From assembly GCF_014298075.1 (NCBI RefSeq), contig NZ_CP060418.1, forward strand, positions 5,084,001 through 5,148,000: a stretch of 64,000 nt of DNA. Reading direction: 5' to 3'. The stretch comes from Enterobacter sp. JUb54 (lineage in GTDB: Bacteria > Pseudomonadota > Gammaproteobacteria > Enterobacterales > Enterobacteriaceae). Positions 33,703 to 42,210 of this stretch are shown one piece after another; positions within the stretch are counted from its first letter, which is position 1; the number at the start of each line of letters is the position of its first letter. The notes below the pieces were generated by a model that did no database searches, was not told the origin of the DNA, and worked only from the letters and a program-made list of their open reading frames with translations. A program made the position numbers and the translations under genes.

Positions 33703-34179
33703 ATGAGCATCAGGATTCGCCAGGCCCGCCCGGAAGACGTCACCACGATTTACGATATGATCTATGAGCTGGCGGTGTATGAAAAAGCCCCGGAGCAGGT
33801 CGTTACCACGCCAGATGAGATCCGCGAAACGCTATTTGGCGCAGACAGCAAGACCGAAGCGCTCATCTGCGAAATTGACGGAACATCAGTAGGCTATGCC
33901 GTCTTCTTTACCAGCTACTCCACCTGGCTTGGACGCAATGGTATTTATATGGAAGATTTGTATATCTCCCCTGAATATCGCGGCAAAGGGGCAGGCAGGG
34001 CGATGCTGAAGCATATCGCGCAATGCGCGGTACAGCGCCAGTGCGGCCGCCTTGAATGGAGCGTGCTGGACTGGAACCAGCCCGCTATCGATTTTTACCT
34101 GAGCATCGGCGCATTGCCGCAATCTGAGTGGGTACGCTATCGTCTGGATGGTGAGGCGCTGCTGAAGTTTGCCGAATGA
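33703..34179 (+). CDS. GNAT-family N-acetyltransferase
   Basis: A 158-residue acetyltransferase similar to diamine/thialysine acetyltransferases (SpeG/SAT type): IRIRQARPEDVTTIYDMI at the start, MEDLYISPEYRGKGAGRAMLKHIA with the acetyl-CoA pyrophosphate loop (R-G-K-G-A-G-R), and LEWSVLDWNQPAIDFYLSIGA. The ATG at 33703 is preceded by ACAGGAAAA and preferred over the upstream ATG at 33688. Acceptor substrate not determined; polyamine or lysine analogues are suggested only by similarity. Confidence 0.82.
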   Translation: MSIRIRQARPEDVTTIYDMIYELAVYEKAPEQVVTTPDEIRETLFGADSKTEALICEIDGTSVGYAVFFTSYSTWLGRNGIYMEDLYISPEYRGKGAGRAMLKHIAQCAVQRQCGRLEWSVLDWNQPAIDFYLSIGALPQSEWVRYRLDGEALLKFAE

Positions 34180-34196
34180 CCCTGCGCTAAACAAAG

Positions 34197-34219
34197 AAAA
34201 CTCCGCCGAAGCGGAGTTT
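34197..34219. terminator. Bidirectional terminator, GNAT gene / hmuV
   Basis: AAAACTCCGC-CGAA-GCGGAGTTT is a compact hairpin between two converging genes with A and T runs on either side. Confidence 0.8.
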
Positions 34220-34269
34220 CGCGGATGGACCGGTTTTGCCTCCGTCAGCAAGGCGCTGGCGTTTGAGGT

Positions 34270-35058
34270 TTACGGCGCCAGGTAGACCTGCGGGATGGCG
34301 ATATCCGGGTGCTCGCCGAGGCGCACGTCGGCGCCGTACCAGCGGCCGATCACCGACTGGCGGATAACCTCATGCGGCGTGCCCTGAGCCACTAGTTTGC
34401 CCTGATGCAGCAGCAGAATTCGGTCCGCCCAAAGCGCGGCGAGATTGAGATCGTGCAGTACTACGCAGACGTGTAGCAGGCCGCTGCGGGTCAGTCGTTT
34501 AAGCAGGCGCAGCAGGTGCTGCTGATAGTACAGATCCAGCGCCGAAGTCGGCTCATCAAGAAACAGCCAGCCCTGAGGGGCGTTTTCATGCCACAGCTGG
34601 GCGAGACTGCGTGCCAGCTGCACCCGCTGTTGCTCGCCACCGGAAAGCGACGGGTAGCGCCTGCCAGCCAGATGGTCGCAGCCGGTTTCCACCATCACCT
34701 GCTGGATCATCTGCGGGTCCGGGTTTTTCCCCCACGGCGAGCGCCCCATGGCGATCACCGTTTCAACGGGCCAGTCGGCCTGCAGCTGCGTGCGCTGCAG
34801 CATCACCGCCCGGCGGCGGGAGAGCGCACCGGGCGACCAGCTTTCCAGCGGACGGCCTTCCACCTGGCGTTGGCCGTCATCCGGGACCAGAAAACCGGTC
34901 AGCAGCCGGAGCAGCGTCGATTTCCCGGCGCCGTTCGGGCCAATCAGCGCCGTCACCTCTCCCGTGTGCAGCTGCACCGAGACATCATCGATTACCCGGC
35001 GTTGACCCAGTTGCAGAGAGAGCGAGGTGGCGCTGTAAGCGTGATTCAGGTTAGCCAT
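34270..35058 (-). CDS. hmuV: Heme ABC transporter ATP-binding protein HmuV
   Basis: HmuV powers heme uptake through HmuU. The 262-residue protein has Walker A GPNGAGKSTLLRLLTGF, the signature SLSGGEQQRVQLARSLAQ, Walker B LFLDEPTSALD and a switch histidine in VVLHDLNLAA. The ATG at 35058 (MANLNHAYSATSLSL) overlaps the end of hmuU by eight bases; the longer frame from 35106 would overlap hmuU by 56 bases and lacks family support. It is the last gene of hmuRSTUV. Confidence 0.94.
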   Translation of the reverse strand: MANLNHAYSATSLSLQLGQRRVIDDVSVQLHTGEVTALIGPNGAGKSTLLRLLTGFLVPDDGQRQVEGRPLESWSPGALSRRRAVMLQRTQLQADWPVETVIAMGRSPWGKNPDPQMIQQVMVETGCDHLAGRRYPSLSGGEQQRVQLARSLAQLWHENAPQGWLFLDEPTSALDLYYQQHLLRLLKRLTRSGLLHVCVVLHDLNLAALWADRILLLHQGKLVAQGTPHEVIRQSVIGRWYGADVRLGEHPDIAIPQVYLAP

Positions 35059-36046
35059 AAGTTGCCCTCTGCTGGCGAAAAATAAGCCACAAAAACCACG
35101 GCGCACCGAGCATGCTGGTCAACAGACCGACCGGCATTTCAGCCGGTGCCGCGACGGTGCGGGCGAGGGTATCGGCCAGCAGCAGCAAAATCGCCCCGGC
35201 CAGCAGCGACCCCGGCACCAGCCCGCGATGGTCTGGCCCCAGCCACATGCGCATCAGGTGTGGCACCACCAGGCCGATAAAGCCAATCACCCCGCTGATC
35301 GCCACCGACGAGGCCACCAGCAGCGCGCTGCACAGCAGCAACAGCCGCTGCAACGCCCGGACGTTGATGCCAAGATAGTGCGCTTCTTCATCGCCAAGCT
35401 GGAGCAGATTAAGGCGCGATGCCATCAGCCAGACGAACGCCGACGCGGGGATCATTAAGGTGGCCGCCACCAGCAGCGTCGACCATTCGGCCTGCCCGAG
35501 GCTGCCCATCCCCCATAGCGAAAGCTGGCGCAGCTGGGTATCGTTGCTGATCCACGCCAGCACGCCAACCAGCGCGCCGCACAGCGCGTTAATGGCGATG
35601 CCGACCAGCAGCAGCCGCGAAAGTGAACCATCCCCGGCTTTGCTGAGGATAAAAATCACCACCATCACCGCCATGCTGCCGATAAATGCCGCCAGCATCG
35701 GGGCATACAGCGCCACCAGTACCGGAACCGACAGCGGCAGCACCAGCCAGCAGGCGACCGCCAGCGCCGCGCCGCTGCTGATCCCCAACAGGCCGGGATC
35801 CGCCAGCGGGTTGCGGAACAGCCCCTGCATAACACAGCCAGAGAGCGCCAGCGCGGCGCCCACCAGCAGCGCCAGCAGCACCCGTGGCAGACGAATGGTC
35901 AGCCAGATATGGCGGAGCATCTCATCGCCGGGCGGCCACAGGCTGGCAATCGGCAACGGCATCGCCCCGAGGGTCGTGGCGAACAACGTCAGGCCGATCA
36001 GCAGGAGCACCATTAACCACAGATAGCGGGAGGTGGTGGGGCGCAT
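35051..36046 (-). CDS. hmuU: Heme ABC transporter permease HmuU
   Basis: An FecCD-family inner-membrane permease of 331 residues with about ten hydrophobic helices. Family marks include RLPRVLLALLVGAALALSGCVMQGLFRNPLADPGLLGISSGAA split by the first loops, and GVIGFIGLVVPHLMRMWLGPDHR near the C-terminus. It overlaps hmuT by one base and hmuV by eight, so the operon is tightly coupled. Confidence 0.95.
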   Translation of the reverse strand: MRPTTSRYLWLMVLLLIGLTLFATTLGAMPLPIASLWPPGDEMLRHIWLTIRLPRVLLALLVGAALALSGCVMQGLFRNPLADPGLLGISSGAALAVACWLVLPLSVPVLVALYAPMLAAFIGSMAVMVVIFILSKAGDGSLSRLLLVGIAINALCGALVGVLAWISNDTQLRQLSLWGMGSLGQAEWSTLLVAATLMIPASAFVWLMASRLNLLQLGDEEAHYLGINVRALQRLLLLCSALLVASSVAISGVIGFIGLVVPHLMRMWLGPDHRGLVPGSLLAGAILLLLADTLARTVAAPAEMPVGLLTSMLGAPWFLWLIFRQQRATYG

Positions 36047-36864
36047 CAGGGGAGCTGCTCCGCTTTTTGGCGCAGCTGGCTGACGGCTTCAGGCGTGCGT
36101 GAGCCAAAGCCGAGCAGGGCCATATCATCAATCACCAGCACCTGCTTGTTGCGACCGGCCGGGGTTTGCGCGAGACCGGGCAGTTTCCACAATCCGGCTT
36201 CGCCACCCATGCCTTTGAGGCCATCGGCGGAGATCACCACCAGGTCCGGCAGACTGGCCACCACCCCTTCCTGGGACATGCTGCGATAGTGGTCAAAACC
36301 CTGCATCGCGTTTTGCAGCCCGGCCGCCCGAATGGCGCCGTCCGCCGAGGTCTGTTTCCCGGCCACCATGGTGTTCATGCCGCCATGGCTGAGAATAAAC
36401 AGCACCCGCTTGTTGATGGGCTGCGTCGGTATTCGGGCGATTTGAGCGGCGACCGTCTGGCGTAGCGTATTGCCTTCCGCCTCTTTGCCCAGCGCCTCGG
36501 CCACGGCCGCGATTTTGCTATCAATTGCCGCGAGGTCGTTTCCACCGGGAATATTGACCACTTTCACCTGGCTCTCCTGCACCTTTTTCAGCACCAGCGA
36601 AGGCTGGGCCTGTGCGCTCGCCAGCACCAGCGTCGGGCGCAAAGAGAGGATCCCTTCGGTATTCAGCTGGCGGATATAACCCACATCCGGGAGCGAATGC
36701 GCGGCGGGAGGCCAGGTGCTGGTGCTGTCTTTGGCGACCAACTGCTGTTGCGCCTGCAGGGCATAGACGATCTCCGTTACGTCGCCGCCGAGCGACACGA
36801 TACGCTCGGTCGCCGCATGGGCCCACAGCGGCAATGCGGCACATAACATCAGCCAGTATTTCAT
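36046..36864 (-). CDS. hmuT: Periplasmic heme-binding protein HmuT
   Basis: The solute-binding protein that carries heme from the receptor to HmuUV. The 272-residue protein has a signal peptide (MKYWLMLCAALPLWAHA) and a class III binding-protein fold (ERIVSLGGDVTEIVYAL; DLVVISADGLKGMGG). The conserved tyrosine position typical of heme ligation falls near VGYIRQLNTEGILSL. It starts within the end of hmuS (ATGA, four bases). Confidence 0.94.
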   Translation of the reverse strand: MKYWLMLCAALPLWAHAATERIVSLGGDVTEIVYALQAQQQLVAKDSTSTWPPAAHSLPDVGYIRQLNTEGILSLRPTLVLASAQAQPSLVLKKVQESQVKVVNIPGGNDLAAIDSKIAAVAEALGKEAEGNTLRQTVAAQIARIPTQPINKRVLFILSHGGMNTMVAGKQTSADGAIRAAGLQNAMQGFDHYRSMSQEGVVASLPDLVVISADGLKGMGGEAGLWKLPGLAQTPAGRNKQVLVIDDMALLGFGSRTPEAVSQLRQKAEQLP

Positions 36865-37892
36865 GCGGTTTGTCCCTGCGTCGTCAGGCTGTCAACCTGG
36901 CTCCGCCACGTTGCTTGCTCCGGGTGACCTTCGCTGCGTTGTCCGTACAGCTGGGCAATCTGGGTTCCGTCCTGGGCAAACAGCTCCACGCTGGTGACAT
37001 GGCCATCTGAAGTGGGCTTGCGGGTCACCCACACTTCATCGATGCTGTCTTCGCGCAGGTGCAGGGTAAAGGCGGTGTTGAAGATGTTCAGCCAGCCGCG
37101 CATCGGCGTAAGTTTTTCCAGCGCGCCGGTAAAGATCTGCACGCAGCCGCGGTTGCCAACGAAGATCATGATCTCGTTCCCTTCTTCGCGGATGGTCTCC
37201 AGCAGACGCGGCAGGGCATCATTATCAATGCGGCAGGCCAGGTCGTCGTTGACCAGGCGGAATGCCTGCTGGCGCGAGAGGTTGTATTTGCGCAGCAGCC
37301 CGAAGAACTGATGCACGTCGGTCATGGCGCGCCATTCGTTTTCCAGCGCGGCGCCGTCGGCGGAATCCGCGTAGCGAGGGGCATCGACCGGGCGCAGAGC
37401 CAGCGCTTGCGCAGCCGTCTGGCTGTGCCCGGCAACCAGCGCATCCCACGCCGCCATATCGGTCTGCTCGGTGGTGTAGACCTTCAGCAGCGCGTCGCCG
37501 TGATGGTCGAAGAACTGGATGCTCTGACGACCGTTGTCGTTCAGGTGGAAGGCGCTGGCCCACTGGCTGAGGAACAGGCGCAGATCGAGCGCGCGCGGGT
37601 TGAGAACCAGCCCCGCGTGGCCGTTAAGATGCTGGTGGGTAAACTGGCCAACCTGTTCATGGACCGCATATTCGTTACGGCAGATGCATTTGGTCTCGCC
37701 GACGCTTTCCAGCCCGGCAATCAGCACCCGTGCGTCATCCTGCAGGCGCGTGGCGTCGTATCCGACGCGCGCGGCGGTCAGTTCGGCTTCACTGATCGCC
37801 ATTTCGGCGGCGATATCGCGCGCATATTTGGCGGATGAGTTGGCTTTGGCGGTCTGATAACGCTGCCACAGGTCGTTTTGCGCGTTTTGCAT
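36861..37892 (-). CDS. hmuS: Hemin-degrading/heme-trafficking factor HmuS
   Basis: A HemS/ChuS-family cytoplasmic heme-binding protein of 343 residues built from two homologous halves (LFLSQWASAFHLND...QFFDHHGDALLKVY and MRGWLNIFNTAFTLHLRED...SVELFAQDGTQIAQLYGQR). It receives imported heme and is implicated in its handling or breakdown. It lies between the receptor gene and hmuT; a GC-rich hairpin in the hmuR-hmuS gap probably tunes the ratio of receptor to downstream proteins. Confidence 0.94.
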   Translation of the reverse strand: MQNAQNDLWQRYQTAKANSSAKYARDIAAEMAISEAELTAARVGYDATRLQDDARVLIAGLESVGETKCICRNEYAVHEQVGQFTHQHLNGHAGLVLNPRALDLRLFLSQWASAFHLNDNGRQSIQFFDHHGDALLKVYTTEQTDMAAWDALVAGHSQTAAQALALRPVDAPRYADSADGAALENEWRAMTDVHQFFGLLRKYNLSRQQAFRLVNDDLACRIDNDALPRLLETIREEGNEIMIFVGNRGCVQIFTGALEKLTPMRGWLNIFNTAFTLHLREDSIDEVWVTRKPTSDGHVTSVELFAQDGTQIAQLYGQRSEGHPEQATWRSQVDSLTTQGQTA

Positions 37893-37917
37893 AATTCACA
37901 TCCTTCTCTACGATGAA

Positions 37918-37945
37918 TATCCCCGGCCTCGTCAGGCCGGGGAGC
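37918..37945 (-). other. GC-rich hairpin between hmuR and hmuS
   Basis: CCCCGGCCT-CGTC-AGGCCGGGG is a perfect 9-bp stem in the 75-base gap, with no T run in the operon's direction. It is more likely an mRNA stabiliser or processing site than a full terminator. Confidence 0.55.
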
Positions 37946-37967
37946 AGGTTTATTATTATGGCGGCGA

Positions 37968-40337
37968 TTAGAAGTCGACGTTCACGCCCAGTTGCCAGGT
38001 TCGGCCCGGCATGACCGCCAGCGCTTTATCGTTGGCATCCTGGTTGGTGGATGTCTCAATATTGCGGCTGCTCAGGTAATCCCAGTATTTACGATCGGTA
38101 ATGTTGTACACGCCGCCGTTCAGGCGCACGTTCTTCGCCACCTGCCAGTAAGCGGTCCAGTCCAGCATGCCATAGCCCGGTACGCGCATGTATTCGCTGG
38201 TGGAATCGGTGATCGCGGTGCCGGTGTTGGTGTAGCTTTCGCGGTTGGTGGCGGTGGCCTGCTTACCTTTCACAAAGGTCGCGGTCAGCGCGGTACCGTA
38301 GCGTTTGGCCGGGTCATCCCATGCCACGCCGACAATCGCTTTCATTGGCGCAACGCTATCGATGTCGACATATTTGTCGCCGCTGTAGCTGGATTTCGAC
38401 TTGCCTTCGTTATAACCGTAGGCGAGGGTCGCGCTCAGGCCGTTAACCTCTTCAAACCAGGTGCCGAAGTTGAACTTCGCGCTGATTTCACCACCGTAGA
38501 TATAGGCTTTATCACGGTTTTCCGCCTGATAGATGGTGTAGATATTCGACGGTACGTTGCTGAACTTATCCGGGTTGCCGGAGCGCGTATAGCGGCTATA
38601 GGCGATGAAGTTTTTATAGCTGTTATAGAACAGCGCGGTGCGCATGGTGATCCCTTCCACCACTTCACCTTTTAAGCCCCATTCGAAGTTATCGCTGGTT
38701 TCGGTTTTCAGATCGGTGTTACCGATCAGCGCATATTGCGCCCGGCCGGCATAGCTGGAGCCAAGGTTCCACGAGCCGTACAGCTGGCTGGCATTCGGGA
38801 ATTCAGCGCCGCGCTTATACTGCAGATAGGTCATGGCGCGCGGCGTAATGTCGTACTGGAAGGTTAAGGACGGCAAGACCTGGGTGTCGGAGTTTTTGCC
38901 GTACAGGGTGGCAACCGAGTCTTCGGTCAACACGCTACTGTTAGTGGTCAGCGAGCTGAGGTTCTCAGGCTTGGTGGATTGATGCACCACGCGCACGCCC
39001 GGGATCACCGCAAAGTTGTGGCTATCCAGATCGAAGTTGATCTTGTCCTGCACGAAACCGCCCAGCGTGTAGCCGCGGCTGTCCGCTTCCGGCTGCATGA
39101 TCGCGGTGTAGACGCTCGGTACCGGTGACTGGCTAAACGGACGCTGAGTTTTGGTGGTGCTGGCGTTCAGGCCGGCGCTCAGGTCGTGACGACCGATCGA
39201 CTTAGCCAGCGCGGTCTGGAAGCCCCAGGTGTCGGTATCGTAGTTGGAGTTGACCGTTTCCATCGCCAGGGAGGTGCTGTCCGGCATGTAGGTCCAGTCG
39301 TGGGCTTCAGTGTGCTGGTAATAGACTTTGGTCGACATGCTGTCGATGTAGTCATTCATCGGCGTCCAGTCGTCTTTCAGGCTGATGCCCCAGCGACGAG
39401 TCTGGCTGGTCTGGTTAGACGTGCCGATAACGCTGTTACCGCTGGAATCCCACGCGTCGTAATGGGTATGGTTGGTTTTGTGGTAGTAATCGAAGGTGCT
39501 GGTCAGCTTATGTTCGTCGTTCGGCTGCCAGATCCCGGAGGCCATAAACGCATCGGAGTGCCAGTTTGCCGGGTACGCATCAACCGTCCCGCTGTTATTT
39601 TCCGTTTCCTGGCCATCGCGGCGGCTGTAGACGAAAATGCCGCGCAGGGTTTCATCGCCGCCCGCTACCGTCACGCCGTTATGCCAGCTGCGATCCGCCG
39701 AGTCATAGCCGCTGCGGTAACCAAACGCGCTGGTTTTTCCCGGATGCAGATAGTCATCCGCCGATTTCGGCTGAAACGAGACATTCCCGCCGATCGAGGT
39801 ATTCACGGTTTCAGTCGAGGTCGCGCCGGACTGAATATCGATGCTGCCGTACATGTACGGGTCGATATAATCGCGGCCGATGCCGAAGGTATTCAGGCCC
39901 GCGCGGCTGACGTAGCTGCGCCCGGTGGCGTCCGGCTGGGCGATGCCGTCGACGTCAATGCCGACGCGGTTACTTTCCAGCCCGCGAATGTTATACCCGG
40001 TGTAGCCGCCGCGGTCGAAGCCGCTTTTGCCGTTGCCCGAGCCGCCGCTGGCGCCGGTTGCGCCAATCAGCGGTTCATATCGCATGATGGAGCCAAAGTC
40101 TTTGGCCCCTTTATCCTGCAGTTCCTGGGCGCTAACCGAATGTTCGCTGCCCGGCTTGAGCACCGGCGCAGGTGCCGTGACCGTCATCTGCTCCGTCGTA
40201 TCGGACGAAGCATCGTTGATCGAAGTTTGGGTGGTGGTATCAGCCGCCCCGGCGGTGGTCTGATACATTGCTGCGAGCAAAGAAGTCACCAGCAGGCTTT
40301 TTTTAAACCAGACAGGTGATTGAGTGGATTTATACAT
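37968..40337 (-). CDS. hmuR: TonB-dependent heme/hemoglobin-type receptor HmuR
   Basis: An outer-membrane receptor of 789 residues. It begins with a signal peptide (about 1-33), followed by a TonB-box-like MTVTAPAP, a plug domain (GYNIRGLESNRVGIDVDGI) and a 22-strand barrel ending in the aromatic VMPGRTWQLGVNVDF. The ATG at 40337 (MYKSTQSPVWFKK) is chosen over an upstream GTG. It is longer than the Yersinia HmuR (about 676 residues), and the classic FRAP and NPNL heme-receptor motifs are diverged (RGAEFPNASQLYG; NTDLKTETSDN), so its ligand is inferred from operon context rather than from motifs. Confidence 0.85.
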   Translation of the reverse strand: MYKSTQSPVWFKKSLLVTSLLAAMYQTTAGAADTTTQTSINDASSDTTEQMTVTAPAPVLKPGSEHSVSAQELQDKGAKDFGSIMRYEPLIGATGASGGSGNGKSGFDRGGYTGYNIRGLESNRVGIDVDGIAQPDATGRSYVSRAGLNTFGIGRDYIDPYMYGSIDIQSGATSTETVNTSIGGNVSFQPKSADDYLHPGKTSAFGYRSGYDSADRSWHNGVTVAGGDETLRGIFVYSRRDGQETENNSGTVDAYPANWHSDAFMASGIWQPNDEHKLTSTFDYYHKTNHTHYDAWDSSGNSVIGTSNQTSQTRRWGISLKDDWTPMNDYIDSMSTKVYYQHTEAHDWTYMPDSTSLAMETVNSNYDTDTWGFQTALAKSIGRHDLSAGLNASTTKTQRPFSQSPVPSVYTAIMQPEADSRGYTLGGFVQDKINFDLDSHNFAVIPGVRVVHQSTKPENLSSLTTNSSVLTEDSVATLYGKNSDTQVLPSLTFQYDITPRAMTYLQYKRGAEFPNASQLYGSWNLGSSYAGRAQYALIGNTDLKTETSDNFEWGLKGEVVEGITMRTALFYNSYKNFIAYSRYTRSGNPDKFSNVPSNIYTIYQAENRDKAYIYGGEISAKFNFGTWFEEVNGLSATLAYGYNEGKSKSSYSGDKYVDIDSVAPMKAIVGVAWDDPAKRYGTALTATFVKGKQATATNRESYTNTGTAITDSTSEYMRVPGYGMLDWTAYWQVAKNVRLNGGVYNITDRKYWDYLSSRNIETSTNQDANDKALAVMPGRTWQLGVNVDF

Positions 40338-40451
40338 AGTAGCCACGCCTTGATAATTATTAGTATCGGCTCACGCGTTACTTCCAGATTTGCAGGTTAG
40401 TCCCGTTGTTTCCCTGGCGGACCGTATTCTCCATGCTTATTGATTGCGAAT

Positions 40452-40474
40452 GGTAATAATAGGCATTATCATTT
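40452..40474 (-). promoter_or_regulatory. Fur box upstream of hmuR
   Basis: Read on the hmuR strand, AATGATAATGCCTATTATTA resembles the 19-bp Fur consensus GATAATGATAATCATTATC. It lies about 115 bases before the hmuR start, in the divergent gap with the Rdx gene, so both genes may respond to iron. Confidence 0.6.
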
Positions 40475-40552
40475 GCAACAAGATCTTCAATTATTCCTCA
40501 TTTATTCTGCAACCTGTTTACAATTTACCCTTTCAGACACCGTGAGATCACC

Positions 40553-40846
40553 ATGAGCCATAAAGCCAACATCACCATCAACTACTGCTCGCAATGTAAC
40601 TGGATGCTGCGCGCCAGCTGGATGGCGCAGGAGCTGCTGCATACTTTCAGCACCGATATCGCCTCGGTGAAGCTGGTTCCCGGAACCGGAGGGATCTTCA
40701 CGATCCACGTGGACGAGGTACAAATCTGGGAGCGCAAACAGGATCAGGGCTTCCCGGATGCCGCCGAGCTGAAGCGCCGGGTTCGCGATGTCTGCTTCCC
40801 GGAAAAAGCGCTGGGGCACGTGGATAAACCGGCCGACCCGGCGTAA
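40553..40846 (+). CDS. SelT/SelW/SelH (Rdx) family selenoprotein-like protein
   Basis: A 97-residue protein with a thioredoxin-like Rdx fold and an N-terminal CxxC redox motif (NYCSQCNW, residues 11-18), the position of selenocysteine in eukaryotic SelW. Here both are cysteines. A cellular role has not been settled for bacterial members; redox function is inferred from the motif. It is divergent from hmuR and followed by ygbA. Confidence 0.85.
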   Translation: MSHKANITINYCSQCNWMLRASWMAQELLHTFSTDIASVKLVPGTGGIFTIHVDEVQIWERKQDQGFPDAAELKRRVRDVCFPEKALGHVDKPADPA

Positions 40847-40881
40847 GAGGCAGGGGAAAAACGGCTGCGGCCCGGACGTTA

Positions 40882-40904
40882 AAGGTGTATTATTTTTGCA
40901 TCTT
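40882..40904 (+). promoter_or_regulatory. NsrR-type operator before ygbA
   Basis: AAGGTGTATT-ATT-TTTGCATCTT is an 11-1-11 inverted repeat that closely follows the NsrR consensus (AAGATGYATTT...RCATCTT), starting 40 bases before the ygbA ATG. It suggests induction by nitric oxide. Confidence 0.7.
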
Positions 40905-40921
40905 TATTGAGGGGAAAGGCC

Positions 40922-41272
40922 ATGGCAGGAAAACGCATCGACCGTGAGAAACAGACCATTCGTTGCATGATTGCGCTCTACCAGCGCCGCTGCCCGGATG
41001 CGCAGGGCGATGCGGAGCACTATCAGGCGCTGAACGCCTATGCGGATAAGCGGCTGGATAAGTGCGTGTTTGGCGAGGAGAAACCGGCCTGCAAGCAGTG
41101 CCCGGTGCACTGCTACCAGCCGCAAAAACGCGAAGAGATGAAGCAGATCATGCGTTGGGCCGGGCCGCGCATGCTCTGGCGGCACCCGATGCTGACCCTT
41201 CGCCATCTGATTGATGATAAACGCCCGGTGCCGGAGCTACCGGAGAAATACCGCCCGAAAAAGTCGCGGTGA
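40922..41272 (+). CDS. ygbA: YgbA, nitrous-oxide-stimulated promoter family protein
   Basis: A 116-residue protein closely matching E. coli YgbA. It has a conserved cysteine set (DKCVFGEEKPACKQCPVHCYQP, residues about 46-67, shown here in two overlapping parts: CVFGEEKPAC and CKQCPVHCYQP) that could bind metal or an iron-sulfur cluster, and the C-terminus RHLIDDKRPVPELPEKYRPKKSR. The ATG at 40922 follows GAGGGGAAAGGCC. The NsrR-type box upstream fits its known induction by nitric oxide. Biochemical function is unproven. Confidence 0.9.
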   Translation: MAGKRIDREKQTIRCMIALYQRRCPDAQGDAEHYQALNAYADKRLDKCVFGEEKPACKQCPVHCYQPQKREEMKQIMRWAGPRMLWRHPMLTLRHLIDDKRPVPELPEKYRPKKSR

Positions 41273-41275
41273 TTT

Positions 41276-41310
41276 CCCCGGAGGCGATGCTGCGCATCTG
41301 TCCGGGCTAC
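41276..41310. repeat. Single REP element, same family as the 52-53 kb array
   Basis: CCCCGGAGGCGATGCTGCGC...TCCGGGCTAC, the palindromic core of the tandem array, occurs once between converging ygbA and sitD. A partial second copy (CCGCCTCCGGG, about 41339) follows. Confidence 0.85.
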
Positions 41311-41364
41311 TGGCAGGTGCGATGGAGACGCAACGCGCCGCCTCCGGGAAGCGTACTCTGACTG

Positions 41365-42210
41365 CTAACCACCACTCACGGTCGCCTGGGTCCGACTATC
41401 GCGAACCGACGTACCGACAAAGGTAATCACGAACAGCGCGCTGAACAGCACCACGATTGTCGGCGCCGGTGCGCTATCCAGATAAAACGACAGCCAGACG
41501 CCGGCGAAGCTGCAGCTAACGGCAATGCCCACCGCCAGCAGCAGCGCGCTGACAAACCGTCGGGTCAGCAGCAGCGCAATGGCGCCGGGGGCAATCAGCA
41601 GCGAGATCGACAGAATAATCCCTACCGCCTTGAGCGTCGCCACGATGGTCAGCGCAATCATGCACAGCAGCCCGTAGTGCAGCAGCCCGCAGCGCAAGCC
41701 GCTGGCTTTGGCCTGATGCGGGTCGAAGGCATGCAATACAAAATCACGCCATTTTAACCCGACGATCAGCGTAATCATTAAGGCAATCACCGACGTTTGC
41801 CCAATATCACTCGCGGAAATCCCCAGCATATCGCCAAACAGAATGTGGTCGAGATGGACCTCCGACTGGATCGAAACGTACAGCACCAGCCCGGCGCCAA
41901 ACATCCCGGAAAAGACAATGCCCATAATGGTATCGCGCTTGATGCGGCTGTTATCGTCGAGATAGCCGGTGGCCACGGCGCAGAACAGGCCGGCGACAAA
42001 AGCGCCGATGGCGAACGGAATACCGATAATGTAGGCCACCACCACGCCGGGGAAGACCGCGTGGCTCATGGCGTCTCCCATTAACGCCCAGCCCTTCAGC
42101 ACCAGAAATACCGACAGCAGCGCGCACGGGACGGCGACAATCGTCGCCACCAGGATGGCGTTAACCATAAACGAAAACTGGAAGGGTTCGAGGAGGGTTG
42201 TTATCAGCAT
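41365..42210 (-). CDS. sitD: Iron/manganese ABC transporter permease SitD
   Basis: A 281-residue ABC-3 family (znuB/sitC-like) membrane permease with about eight hydrophobic helices (EPFQFSFMVNAILVATIVAVPCALLS onward, in two pieces: FMVNAILVATIVAVPCALLS). Glycine/alanine-rich helices such as LMGDAMSHAVFPGVVVAYIIG are typical of the family. It is the last gene of sitABCD and overlaps sitC by seven bases. Confidence 0.93.
   Translation of the reverse strand: MLITTLLEPFQFSFMVNAILVATIVAVPCALLSVFLVLKGWALMGDAMSHAVFPGVVVAYIIGIPFAIGAFVAGLFCAVATGYLDDNSRIKRDTIMGIVFSGMFGAGLVLYVSIQSEVHLDHILFGDMLGISASDIGQTSVIALMITLIVGLKWRDFVLHAFDPHQAKASGLRCGLLHYGLLCMIALTIVATLKAVGIILSISLLIAPGAIALLLTRRFVSALLLAVGIAVSCSFAGVWLSFYLDSAPAPTIVVLFSALFVITFVGTSVRDSRTQATVSGG

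Noticed and set aside
39186-40319. 377-codon frame opposite the TonB-dependent receptor gene
   Set aside because: No domain and no ribosome binding site; the receptor on the other strand is complete.
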